DNA of 64,000 nucleotides. Origin: Neonectria sp. B-13. Its lineage: Eukaryota > Ascomycota > Sordariomycetes > Hypocreales > Nectriaceae. The stretch is from positions 186,001 to 250,000 of the forward strand of contig NOKP01000034.1 in the NCBI GenBank assembly GCA_002682825.1. The letters are read 5' to 3'. A program made the position numbers and the translations under genes. The notes beneath the pieces were generated by a model that was not told the DNA's origin, did not search any database, and saw nothing but the letters and a program-made list of their open reading frames with translations. This document shows, piece after piece, positions 10,210 through 20,869 of the stretch (the first letter of the stretch is position 1; every line of letters starts with the position of its first letter).

Positions 10210-10763
10210 ATACTTTGTGTCGTAGATGCAACTCTCTTGCGCCAAACCTTCCAACGTATGCAGACCATTGGCTCCCGCCGGGTCCCGAGCGCAGTTCTTT
10301 AGGAGCGATAAGAACCGAAGCCGGTTGCGGCGCTGTTCTGCTTTCTCTGCGTCAACCCGAAGCAGCTGCTAATCGACAGCTCACTCGCAATTACGTGTTG
10401 GGTCTCAGGGTTGCCAATCTCGCTCGCCAGAGAAAACATCATAGTTGCCGCCACGTTGATGACAGAATCGGCCGACCGCTCTACGCGCCACAGCGTCTCT
10501 GTAACGGTACAGGCGAAGACGATACTTATATAGTATTGATAGCTGAAGAGCTACTGTTCTATCCAGTGAATGAATGTGTATATAAAGTAGGTGGATCACC
10601 ATAGTTGAGAGGTGATCCCGTCCGTGGATCGTGTGAGGCTCACCGTGATCCAGGCGTGATTGAGAGAAATGAATGGGGGTGACCGGAGTCACGTGTAGGC
10701 CGCATGCTGGGCCGTAATAATTTCGAAATAGAGAAGTGACTTGCGAAATTGCCAGTAACGTTC
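10210..10763. other. intergenic with repeat, no supported gene
   Basis: Open frames on both strands (10176-10604 plus, 10405-10767 minus) have no recognisable domain. The right part contains the left member of the inverted repeat pair. Confidence 0.5.
10628..10717 (+). repeat. left member of an inverted repeat pair (partner 15056-15198)
   Basis: Starting ATCGTGTGAGGCTCACCGTG and ending CGCATGCTGGGCCGTAA, this ~90 bp segment matches the reverse complement of 15056-15198 almost base for base over its last ~35 bases and again over its first ~20. The right member has ~50 extra bases in the middle. The two face each other across ~4.3 kb. Confidence 0.85.
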
Positions 10764-11918
10764 TCAAATCATATCCTGCACATTTCCACTGGCCCGTCCC
10801 AAGTACTGAGGTCCACCAACCAAGCCTCCCTTCAGTGCGCCAACGAATCCACCAACCCTTGTAACATTACTGGACGGGAATAAGTACACAGTCTGTGTGT
10901 AATCAATCTCGAACTTCCAATGTTTGTTGGCCTCTGGATCCACCATTTCTAGCACATATCCCGTGTGCTTTGACGGAGGCAAAGGCTCCCCGCTTGGGTC
11001 CGATGTCAAATGGACAGCTCCGCCGTATGCTAGGTCGAACGAGCCGAATGTGCTGGTTGTCGATGCCTCTCGTTCCTGGGTACGGAATACCACTTCCTTT
11101 CCTTCCATAATCATGCTGGCGAAGTACGTCTGCCCGTCGACTTTTGATGTATAAACCCAGGCCATAAGAGTATATGGGCCAGCAGTCGCCCTAAGCATGT
11201 TCCAAGTCAAGCTCAACGAGGCCCAATTGAAAGAATTCCAGTTGCGCTCTCTACCCCCGATACCTTTGGTGGTGTATGGAGTCCCATTGACGACAAGATT
11301 GACCTCGGTGGTCGCAACGGGCACAGTCTCAGCCCAGTAGATATAGGGTGCGAACAGGGCGTTTCCACGGCTATCAGGGTAGACAAGGCCATTCGGATAG
11401 ACAGCAGGACTCAGTGAATCCAATGTAATTGTCCCTTTGATGGTAGCTGAGTCGATCGTAACAACCGTATGCGAGTAGTCGTTGGATGACTCGAAACTCC
11501 AGTTCATCCCCGAGGTCTCATTAGACCATGTCCCAATCGTAGAGTCTTTACACGTTTGAATTGTAGAGACGTCTGCGAAATCAGACTCCATATATCTCGT
11601 CCCGTTGGGCCAGACAATAGTGATGATAGAGCGTTGGGCCAAGGGGTTTCCGGCGATTGTGCCGCGGCTGAGCATCCAACCCATCCCGGCTTTCCCATCT
11701 TCAGACACAGCTTCGAATGACCACTCCTCTCCAACCGTAGAGTTAAATCCATCCGTCATCGGAGAATCAAACGGTAGTAGTGGATTTTCATTCATACGAA
11801 TGGTGCCGTTGGTGGAGACCCCGGCATGAACGGTGTCGGTAGTGCAGCCTAGCTTGGCAAGACTCGTAGCAGTCACTGCCGATGCCAGAAAAGTAGCGAG
11901 TAGAAACATATCAGCCAT
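10764..11918 (-). CDS. secreted Diels-Alderase / CrtC-like (hydroxyneurosporene synthase-like) protein
   Basis: The frame from 11918 encodes 384 residues. I chose this ATG (MADMFLLATFLASAVTATS) rather than one 33 codons upstream because it gives a clean signal peptide and the extra segment is proline/serine-rich. The body has the pattern of the fungal decalin-forming Diels-Alderase family (CghA/Fsa2 type), two lipocalin-like beta domains: EEWSFEAVSEDGKAGMGW, IVWPNGTRYMESDFADVSTI, WSNETSGMNWSFE, GTITLDSLSPAVYPNGLVYP, GIGGRERNWNSFNWASL, AGPYTLMAWVYTSKVDGQTY, and a C-terminal GFVGALKGGLVGGPQYLG. Length equals the family norm (about 370-400). Known relatives catalyse [4+2] cyclisation of polyketide chains. 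Here no PKS is visible, so the substrate is unknown. A Zn2Cys6 regulator lies 1.3 kb away in divergent orientation. Multiple N-glycosylation sequons fit secretion. Confidence 0.8.
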   Translation of the reverse strand: MADMFLLATFLASAVTATSLAKLGCTTDTVHAGVSTNGTIRMNENPLLPFDSPMTDGFNSTVGEEWSFEAVSEDGKAGMGWMLSRGTIAGNPLAQRSIITIVWPNGTRYMESDFADVSTIQTCKDSTIGTWSNETSGMNWSFESSNDYSHTVVTIDSATIKGTITLDSLSPAVYPNGLVYPDSRGNALFAPYIYWAETVPVATTEVNLVVNGTPYTTKGIGGRERNWNSFNWASLSLTWNMLRATAGPYTLMAWVYTSKVDGQTYFASMIMEGKEVVFRTQEREASTTSTFGSFDLAYGGAVHLTSDPSGEPLPPSKHTGYVLEMVDPEANKHWKFEIDYTQTVYLFPSSNVTRVGGFVGALKGGLVGGPQYLGRASGNVQDMI

Positions 11919-13230
11919 GATTGGCAAAGAGTTGAGTAAAGATGAAGTCGGATTATCTGTTTGTGGAAAGATTGTCGGTGTCCGAGGAATTGGATAACTC
12001 AAACAATGTAGAGGCATAGAGCTTTTAAATAGTCAAAAAGCCAACATAGAAGCGAGGCATTCATTGCCTTCGCCGTTGCATATTGGCAGACAGAGTTAAT
12101 GTGTCCTCGTAAGCGTAAGTTACTTATTTTGGATGTAATTGTGATCCGTTTTAGTAGCAATGCTTCTTTGGGAAGCATACGAGATATTCATTGTGCGAGG
12201 CTCCCCAGTTATCATATCAAGGTGTACTGATGCCCTCTCTGGCTGCCTCGAAGTCAGCTAGCTTCATTGGGAAGCATACGAGATGTTCATTTTGCTAGGC
12301 CCCCCGGTTATTATATCAAGGTGTACTGATGCCCTCTCTGGCTGCCTCGAAGTCAGCTAGCTTCTTTGGGAAGCATACGAGATGTTCATTTTGCTAGGCC
12401 CCCCGGTTATTATATCAAGGTGTACTGATGCCCTCTGTGGCTGCCTAGAAGTCAGCTAGCTTCTTCTAATAAAACTGTCGGGATTTCTACTGGGGAGTGC
12501 CAGCTATATTTCTCAGTCGGCGAAGTGAATGTACGGAATTCCGCAACCCAGTCGCCTTTTTCGCGCTACGTTCGCATCGATCCCGTCTGATCGGCCAGCC
12601 ACCATAGTAAAGGATTTCGAGACTAGCTTCGACTTGTAACCCTAAGACATCCGTAATTAGGCAACAACCATTGGCGATCTAACTCGTTTGAGCAGGGAGT
12701 CGCTATAGGATGCCGCCCTGAGTACTGTCCGCTTCTATGGTTATGTACACAGCGTCGGTCTGGAATGCAACTGTGCGATTGTTAATTGGGGGAGAACTAC
12801 GATTGCAAGATATCCCTGGAAAGATACATTAAATCGACCCTTAGAAGGGAACCTTTGTATACTGGGAACACCCAGGTTATTTATAGGGGCTAAGTATTTG
12901 AGTGGATATTTTGTGCCGCCAAGAGTGCCTTTTGACTAATTAAATGCCACCATTTGGCCCTAGAACAAACCTCGTAACTTTCCTTAAATGGAATAAGCTC
13001 TTCAAGGACGCTAAGACTGATGAAGAATTGATCGCCTACTGCGCCACCATACACGTAGTCCACTAATCTGGCGTTAGCCGGGCCTCCCGCTCGTAGTGCG
13101 ATCTATATCAATCGTGATTTACTACATCTGACTACAATCCACACTACAACCTCGATTATTAGGAGATAGGGCAACGTCATTTATTATCGCTCATTCTATA
13201 CCGCTAACCAAATTTGCAAAGACTCCAAGC
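11919..13230. promoter_or_regulatory. intergenic between divergent Diels-Alderase-like and Zn2Cys6 genes
   Basis: This 1.3 kb interval separates two divergent starts and contains a three-unit 99 bp tandem repeat. No coding frame is supported. Confidence 0.5.
12163..12459 (+). repeat. three tandem copies of a 99 bp unit
   Basis: Units begin CTTCTTTGGGAAGCATACGA at 12163, 12262 and 12361, each running through GGTGTACTGATGCCCTCT to GAAGTCAGCTAG. Units two and three are nearly identical; unit one differs at several positions. A six-base stub of a fourth copy follows at 12460. The array sits between two divergent genes. Confidence 0.95.
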
Positions 13231-14714
13231 ATGCCAGTACCAAAATTGTCCAATAAGATAAGTGGTAATCCTGTCGCCAAAACCAGAGCATCAAAAGGAA
13301 GATCTCGGTCAGGTTGCCTAAGATGCAAGGAGCGAAGAGTCAAGGTAAGTCAGTCAACATCGAGTTTAGGTGAAGGATGCTTGCACCTATACATCAAATC
13401 GGCCACTTGTGTTCGTCAACTTGGTTTGATTCAAATCAGGCCGTTAGAATTAGAATAAAAGCTGATTATATTTAGTGTGACGAGTTGCGTCCTTGCTCCC
13501 GGTGTAAGATCGGTCCACATGTCTGTGTCTATTCCATCGTTAGCGCGCCAAGCTGGAATAGTCAAGTCACCACATTCCGCTCGTCGATTGCCGCGGTCTC
13601 AAAAGCCGACTGTCAAGATAACGCTGCTCGCTCTTCCGCCCAACCCAAAAAAACATCTTCCATCTTGTCTCACAGTTCACTATCGCATGGATATCAGATT
13701 TCACAGGTGATTGCAGATGATGCTCCGGTTTTCGACACTCACGATGTCTTCCTCTTGGCACATTTCAAGTCCACTACCAGTATTAGTCTTATTGGCAGTC
13801 AATCCATTTGGGTTGAGGACGTGTTGCAACTCGCCTTGCAAGTAGGTAAAACCCCGAAAATGGGGTGGGGAAGTCGTATAAACACTAACTACATACCTTA
13901 GCATGGTTTCGTTATGCATGCGATACTCGGACTCTCCGCCCGACATCTCCAGGAGACCCACCGCTATGCTCAAAGTCCCTCGTTTTATAACTATGGACTT
14001 CTCGAAGCGCACCACCTGAAAAATGCTCTTTCTAGCTTCAACAAGCAATTTCAGAGTAGCATTTCGGCAAATCAAGACGCAGCACTCGCAGCGTCATTCT
14101 TGCTCTGTTTCCACGCTTGCTCTACGGTTCACATGGATCCACTCACGACTCCTTTCCAGGATAGCTCGCTCGCTTTCCTTCGTGGTATCCGGTCAATCGT
14201 TGCCAGCCACCATCGCGCTGCCCACAGTGGTGTCTTCAAGTCTTTAGTGGCACCGCCTCGATTGACACGACGATCCATTCCCCGAATCGTACCATCTACA
14301 GGGCCTTTTGCACATTTTATAAATCTCCTCAATGGTTTACCTCCCATTCCCCACTTTCTCGAAAACAGAGAGGTATACGAAGAATGTGTCAAGTCTCTCG
14401 CCCCATTCCTCTCTCTAGCCGAGGAGCAGGATGATACTAGAACAGAAGCACTAGAGTTGTTGTTATGCTTCCTGGAATGGCAGGCGTTCTGTCCTGCTAA
14501 ATTCGTCGCGCTGGTCAACACTCATGATCCAATCGCTTTGATCCTTTTGGCATATTTTTATGCTATGGCTGGCTCTGTTCTATCTGAAGCAAATAGCAGG
14601 TGGTGGTGGTGGCAGAGCAAGCCGAGCTACATGGTGCAAGCAATTGATGAATACCTCGGCAGTGCCTGGACTGTTTGGATGGATTGGCCAAGGGCGGCCG
14701 TTCAGAAGTTGTGA
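13231..14714 (+). CDS. Zn2Cys6 (fungal binuclear cluster) transcription factor, three exons
   Basis: Splicing 13231-13344, 13476-13841 and 13902-14714 gives a 430-residue protein. Intron 1 (131 nt, GTAAGT...TTTAG) interrupts the zinc cluster, and intron 2 is 60 nt (GTAGGT...CTTAG). The cluster is C29-x2-C32-x6-C39-x5-C45-x2-C48-x6-C55 (GCLRCKERRVK joined to CDELRPCSRCKIGPHVC). The body has the helical HAILGLSARHL segment after exon 2 and a C-terminal AIDEYLGSAWTVWMDWPRAAV, as in Upc2-like regulators with a fungal-specific C-terminal domain. It should bind DNA as a nuclear activator or repressor. It is divergent from the Diels-Alderase-like gene and could control it, which is an inference from position only. 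Confidence 0.88.
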
Positions 14715-15055
14715 TGCAAAGCGTGAGCATCATCAGGCTACAACTGTCACGGCCAAGCCAACCTGAAATCAGCAGAGTGGGACATTATGGCAAGAAAGGG
14801 TCTTGGAAAGGTATGTAGGAGAGAGATTTGATAGTAGAATTCCAGTTAGTATTGCTGATCGCAAGATTGCTTAAGCTGCACCGACGCTCTAACCGTAAAT
14901 GTCACATTGGCCTACATACAGTGCAACTACTTATACATCTTCGCAAGGGAAAGAACAAGCGAGTCCTCACTACATTAATTGTTGCGCACACAGCCTAGTT
15001 TGGGTCGCATCAGGCTGCAAGTTGCCCTCAATTTCATACAAGTCCAAAGTTTGTG
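14715..15055. other. intergenic, nothing recognised
   Basis: Downstream of the regulator; a short plus-strand frame (14899-15084) has no domain and is not supported. Confidence 0.5.
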
Positions 15056-15198
15056 TTACGGCCCAGCATGCGGCCTACACGTGACTCCGGCCACCCCCAC
15101 TTATGTCCTCTAATCACGTTTGGATCACCCAGGATCGCTCACGATCCCAGAGCGCTCCCTATGGGATCACTCTGGGATCACAGTGAGCCTTACACGAT
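15056..15198 (-). repeat. right member of an inverted repeat pair (partner 10628-10717)
   Basis: The segment starts TTACGGCCCAGCATGCGG and ends AGTGAGCCTTACACGAT. Inside it are several GGATCAC/GTGATCC motifs that can pair with each other. It overlaps the last codons of the minus-strand cysteine-rich frame. Confidence 0.85.
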
Positions 15199-15599
15199 TC
15201 AGACTTGATGTCAGCCTCCTGAACTAATCGTTCCTGTCGTTGTGCGACTCTGCGTAAACCGTGAGCGGCGGCACGGCGGATGTAGTTTCTGACTTCATCA
15301 TCTTGGCTGCCAGTGGCCAATGCAGCAATCAGGTCTGGGTCCCGTCGTGAACCCTCAACCTCAAACCATCTGCTGGCGTGGCGTCGCCATCTTGCAGTAT
15401 CTTCCGTCAATTTCTGGAGCCGGCGGAGTTTCTTGCATGTGCGTTCGCACAAGGAACAAAGAGAGTCTTTAGACTTGGTCTCAAAAACGAGCTTCAGGCC
15501 ACATGTTTCGCCGATGCGGTATTCCTTATTGCACCGCTCGCCCAAATTCCCCCACCTCCAATATCCACACGCCCAGACGGTCTGCTCAAAGAAGCACAT
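15159..15599 (-). CDS. small cysteine-rich fungal protein of unknown function
   Basis: The 146-residue product begins MCFFEQTVWACGYWRWG, followed by CNKEYRIGETCGLKLVFETK and LCSLCERTCKKLRRLQKL. This is a recurrent Pezizomycotina family that starts at the same MCFF motif and has paired cysteines suited to metal binding, followed by a charged helix (TARWRRHASRWFEVEG). The function is unknown. The last ~12 residues are encoded by the dispersed repeat at 15056-15198, so the native C-terminus has probably been replaced. An overlapping frame upstream (15586-15879) does not splice onto it in frame. Confidence 0.6.
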   Translation of the reverse strand: MCFFEQTVWACGYWRWGNLGERCNKEYRIGETCGLKLVFETKSKDSLCSLCERTCKKLRRLQKLTEDTARWRRHASRWFEVEGSRRDPDLIAALATGSQDDEVRNYIRRAAAHGLRRVAQRQERLVQEADIKSESCKAHCDPRVIP

Positions 15600-16828
15600 A
15601 GCGATGGCGACGAGTTTGGCTTAAAAACTGTGAATGATTAGTCCAACTGTATTCAGGGATGGCCATTCGCTTAAATCCCCGGAGGGACACCTGATCCCTA
15701 TCCTTCATTCCCGAGGGCTTTGGCGGATAATACCACCATGTTGACTCGTGATACGAGCCACCTGTTCCCGATACGTTGGTAACGAGATGAGCAGCGTTAA
15801 ATGATTGGCCGGCGATGCCTTGGTTCTCCATAGATGTTGGTTCTGTCACCCAGTCATCAACTCTAGCGTAGCATGACATTGTTCGTTATCCTTGTCAAAA
15901 TGACGTGGATGCAGCTTTGGTGAACAAGAAGACACTTACGGCCGGCACTTGGTGAATCGATGATGACTTTTCTGGTGACACCCCACGCCCTGGTCTAGAG
16001 ATTTATCTAATTTATTAGAAGTAGTGAGTATACCCTGCGTTTTGCGGCTCGCACCCGCCAGTGGTTGGCATAGATTCTTTTCGCCGCTTGGTCAATGGTG
16101 AATTTTGTAATGGGGAAGGCTCCACTCTCAAGTCTCAAGCGGCCGAAGCCTCTCGCTGGGGGTCCTACAAACGCAAGTACCAATAATATAGCAGTCTCAC
16201 CTGACACAGGTGAGCGGCCATCCTGGCAGCCCTATGCCAATGGAACCCTTTGGCGACTTACAACCCCATTATGCTGACTATGTGTGGAGAAAAGGGAGTA
16301 CTATGCATTATCACAAATACAATGCTGCCCCTCTTTGAACCCTCCCTTGCGACCTCTCTCTTCGAATCTCCTCCGCCTCAGACTTATGACAAGGTGTATG
16401 CAGTATCGATTGAGGCTCGTCGAAGTTAACTAACGACGCGTGTTGAAGATTAACTCCATCTTTTCTACTCCGTTTGTGCTATTGATGCTATGAATTTGCC
16501 AATAGTATTCTAGCATAGACGGTAGCCACTGATAATTGGATTGCTGGAAGGATAGTTTTCATAGCTCCTCTACTTTGTAAAAAACGCCATTCCAGTCATT
16601 GTAGTTAGTATTTAGGTGGGTTGTTTGACGATCGGTCGACAGCTTCCACTGTTAGGCAATTCCACCACACCCGGCCAGAGAGGGACTAGTAATATCTCCG
16701 AGTTGTCAATCACTAGGATATAATATACATCATTATAAGGGGTCTCTTTCTTCTTCACTGGATACTATAGTATCAATCTTAAGGTGTCTTTAGTAGATAA
16801 TTTTAGAAGTCTTGAATTAGCGGCTGAT
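15600..16828. other. intergenic, no supported gene
   Basis: Normal composition but no frame with a recognisable domain. The frames at 15586-15879 (-), 16007-16207 (-) and 16095-16277 (+) are short and lack support. Composition shifts to AT-rich at about 16.83 kb. Confidence 0.5.
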
Positions 16829-17002
16829 TAAAGGTGGTTCTAGGGTTAGGGTTAGGACTGTATATTATAGGACTTTATATAATTCTAAGTAAGCATTAAA
16901 AACAGAAAGAAAAATATTTAAAAATATAATAATACTAATATATAAGGTAAAATAGATACTAATCAATAGAAATAAGTATAATAAATATACTCTTATAGAG
17001 TA
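16829..17002 (+). repeat. family C repeat, RIP-mutated copy
   Basis: This stretch aligns along its length with the reverse complement of the undamaged spacer 50528-50726: shared GGTGGTTCTAGGG, GGACTGT, AAGGTAAAATAGA, ATCAAT and ATAGAGTA tracts, with nearly all differences C-to-T or G-to-A in this copy. Its continuation (TTTTAATATTAT) resumes at about 18075 after family A copy 1. Confidence 0.8.
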
Positions 17003-18057
17003 TTTAGATATAATAGTCCTTAGTAGCACACACCTAGAGAAGAGGCTAAAGGTTAAACAGTATAAAAGAAAACAGAAAAAACAATAGTATAATAGGCTTA
17101 ATACCTAAGCCTAAGGCAATAATAACTCAAGGAGATAAAAGTTTCTACTATAAAGTTAAGGTATAAGTTTTGCTACCTCAATCAGCTAGAAAAGCTAGAT
17201 CTTGGAAAAGCTAAATCTTGGAAAAGCTAGATCTTAGAAAAGCTAGATCTTAGAAAAGCTAGACCTTGGAAAAGGCTAAAACCCCTTGAGATAAAAGCCC
17301 AGCCTGTAAGATAACTTCTACGCTTTCTAGGTTACCTTTTTACATTCTATCCAACCTTCTAAACAATACAACAATCATACCACTGATTGCATAAGATAAC
17401 TGCCGTCTGAATCACACTATAGCCTAGTAAGCCCTTACTAAGCTATACATATAAGCTCTTATATAACTTATATATTGAATTAAAAGAACATTTAAGCCTT
17501 ATTTTTATACTATAAATTATAGCTTAAAAGTCTAGCCTAAGGTATATAAAATAGCCTATAATTAATTACTTTAGACCTAAGGAGTTAGTCTAATTAGCAG
17601 TCTTTAACTATAATATTCTATTATAAAAGGAAATAAAGCTTAATATAGCAATTGCTCAATAGATTACAATAGAATAGCTCTTTCTAGAGAGGCTAGCTCT
17701 AAAGCTAGAAAGGAATAGTAATATTACTACTATAGAGAAAGAGTTCCTTGAGAAGCTGTATGACCCTATCTATGCCTTATGGATTATGCAGTTAATAGGT
17801 AATATTGTTCTGACTAACCTGTAGCTGAAGGAGTAATGCATTAGAAACCAAGGGAATCCTACTATAGTTATCTCTAATATTGGCCATGAAGCTGCATGGA
17901 GGGATTTGGCGGAGGGAGTTTGGAGGGGGCAAAAGTCAATAATTAGGTTTAAAATCCAAAGATCTATCCCCTTATTAAGCTTAAGTAAAGGAAACATATG
18001 ATTTAGTGCAATCATAGATAAGTAGAAACAGTAGTCCAAATAGTAGTTTTAATAGTG
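17003..18057 (+). mobile_element. family A element, copy 1 (1055 bp)
   Basis: Begins TTTAGATATAATAGTCC and ends TTTTAATAGTG. It is flanked by CTTATAGAGTA at 16992-17002 and 18058-18068. The minisatellite GAAAAGCTAGATCTTG has five units near 17189-17268. The reading frame is destroyed by RIP-type stops. The spacer at 50528-50726 preserves an unoccupied version of this site. Confidence 0.9.
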
Positions 18058-19014
18058 CTTATAGAGTATATAATCTTTTAATATTATAAATAGATAATAT
18101 TCTATATTAAAGTTATTTAATTATAGTTTAATTATAGAATAATAGTTTATATATTAAAAAGAATATATTTAGTACTTTTATTAATAATTCTAATATAAAC
18201 TAATAGAATTTAATCTTAAGATAAATAGTATCTTTATTAGTTTTCTATAAGCTAATATAATAGAGTCTTAAGATAGATAGTATTCCTATTAATATATATA
18301 ACTTATTTTTTTAAATTATAGGATAAATATAAGTCCTTAGTCCTTAGATAATAGTTCTTTAATATAAGAGTTATTAGAAGATAGTTTCTATCTATCTATT
18401 TAATCTCTTTAGATTATATAATAGATTATAATAATCTTCTAATATAAGACTCTTTAGTATACTCTTTCTTTCTATAGACTTTATTACTTATCTTATTAAT
18501 ACTTTATTTTTTATCTTACTTAAGGTAATAAAGCTATTACTATAGTTAGTATTACTTTTAGTTAAATCTTTTAACTCCTCTTTATAATATACCTTTTAAT
18601 CAATTTAATCTTTTCTTTCTATCCTTAATTTCTTTCTTATAGCTTACTTAATTTCTATTCTAATCCTTCTTTTCTACTTTCTAAAGTAATCTTTTCTATC
18701 CTAATTATTATATACTAATATATATATTTTACTAATAAAGTCTAAAATAAGTAATAATATCTATAAGATAATAAAGTATTAAGATAAATATATATTTATT
18801 AGTTTCTATAAGCTAATATAATAAAGTCTTAGAATAAATAGTATTTCTATTAGTTTCTATAAACTAATATAATAAAGTCTTAAAATAGATAATATTCCTA
18901 TTAGTAGATAATACCTTTCTATCTTATTTATAACTATTATCTTTCTAAAAGTCTAATTATATAGCTTATTACCTCTTTCTATAACTAACCTTTAAATATA
19001 TTATCTAGTAATTT

Positions 19015-19565
19015 AACAGTAGAAAGAGATAAGAAATAATACTTTAAATAAATAATAGTCCCTTAGTAAAATATATAAAAATACATTATATAAGTATTAT
19101 AGTTAGTTAGCTCTAAGCTGTACTAGATAGTATATATATAATTAGATAGTCTAATGTTTAATATCTCCTAATAGGAAAGTATTTTATAAGATTAATTATT
19201 AAGTTAAAAGTAGAAAAGAATATTAATAAGGCATTAAAGAGGTCTATAGTTAGCTTAGTAATTAGTATTATAGAAGATAGAGGTTTAACCCTAAATAAAG
19301 TAGTAATTTAAAAGAGTAAATATAGAATAATCTCTTAGAGAATAAAAGCAAAGACTAAAGCTTTAAGCTTAATAAGCTTATTTATTATATCTCTCTACTA
19401 TAAGAAGCTCTTAATTCCTTATCTCTAAAGATAATAATAAAAAGAAAAAGACTCTCTCTCTCCTTCCCTTTTTAACCTCCCTTATAGCTACCCCCCCTTC
19501 TATATCTAATTATATCCTTACTAGTATTCAGCTAGTCTACTTAGCTCTTAGCCCTTATTATACTA
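19015..19565 (+). repeat. family B repeat, copy 2 (uninterrupted)
   Basis: The most complete copy, ~550 bp from AGTAGAAAGAGATAAGAAAT to CTTAGCCCTTATTATA. Near 19128-19165 it keeps the unoccupied form of the site filled by family A copy 6. The element type is unknown. Confidence 0.65.
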
Positions 19566-19803
19566 TTATAAAAGAATTAATAGTAATACCTTATTAATAA
19601 TCTTATTAAAGTATATACAGTTAAAAGTTAGTTATATTAAAGGTTTAAATAAAAGATAAATTTATACCTATTTTATTATAATAGTTAGGTTTAACCTAAG
19701 AGTATAAAGTAGGTTTAAAGTATATAGTTTAATAATTAAATAGATTAAGATATTATAATAAGTAATATAAATTATAATAATAATATATAATAATAAGTTA
19801 TTA

Positions 19804-20869
19804 TTTAGATATAATAGTCCTTAGTAGTATATACTTAGAGAAGAGACTAAAGGTTAAACAGTATAAAAGAAAATAGAAAAAACAATAGTATAATAGGCTT
19901 AATACCTAAGCCTAAGGCAATAATGACTTAAGGAGATAAAAGTTTCTACTATAAAGTTAAGGTATAAGTTTTACTGCCCCAATCAGCTAGAAAAGCTAGA
20001 TCTTAGAAAAGCTAGATCTTAGAAAAGCTAGACCTTAGAAAAGGCTAAAACCCCTTAAGATAAAAGCTTAGCCTGTAAGATAACCTTTATGCTTTCTAGG
20101 TTACTTACCTTTTTATATTCTATCTAACCTTCTAAATAATACAATAACTATACTACTAATTATATAAAATAACTACTTTCATTCAAATCATACTATAGTC
20201 TAGCAAGCCCTTACTAAGCTATATATATAGGCTCTTATATAATCTATATATTAAATCAAAAGAATATCTAAGCCTTATTTCTATACTATAAATTATAGCT
20301 TAAAAGTCTAGCCTAAAGCATATAAAATAGCCTATAATTAACTACTTTAAACCTAAGGAGTTAGTTTAATTAGTAGTCTTTAGCTATAATATTCTACTAT
20401 AAGAGGAAATAAAGCTTAATATAGTAATTACTTAGTAGATTATAATAGAATAGCTCTTTCTAGAGAGACTAGCTCTAAAGCTAGAAAGGAATAGTAATAT
20501 TACTACTATAGAGAAAGAGTTCCTTAAGAAGCTATATAACTCTATCTATGCCTTATAGATCATACAGTTAATAGATAATATTATTCTAACCAACCTATAG
20601 CTAAAGGAGTAATGCATTAGAAACTGAGGGAATCCTATGGTTATTTTTAACATTGGCTATAAAGCTGTATAGAGGGATTTGGCGGAGGGAGTTCTAGGAA
20701 GCCTAATAGTTGTTCTTAGCGTTAGTGGATGGAGGGGGCAAAAGTCAATAATTAGGTTTATAATCCAAAGATCTATCCCCCTGTTAAGCTTAAGCAAAGG
20801 AAACATATAACTGTTTAGCGCAATTGCAGATAAGCAGAAACAGTGGTTTAAACAGTAGTTTTAACAGTG
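19804..20869 (+). mobile_element. family A element, copy 2 (1066 bp)
   Basis: Same ends as copy 1. The 12 bp duplication AATAAGTTATTA lies at 19792-19803 and 20870-20881. The minisatellite has three units. An unoccupied version of the host sequence occurs in reverse at about 25444-25470. Confidence 0.9.

Noticed and set aside
10176..10604. 142-codon plus-strand frame
   Set aside because: Overlaps the end of the C2H2 gene and has no recognisable pattern.
15586..15879. 97-codon minus-strand frame upstream of the cysteine-rich gene
   Set aside because: I tried to splice it onto the MCFF start (GTGTCC donor, CACAG acceptor) but the joined frame meets a stop at once.
16840..16862. Interstitial telomere or chromosome-fusion scar
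   Set aside because: Only two units, and the undamaged family C copy has TCAGGG, so the motif is explained by RIP.
17184..17280. CRISPR-like array suggested by regular short repeats
   Set aside because: The 16 bp units are directly tandem without spacers, in a eukaryotic transposon.
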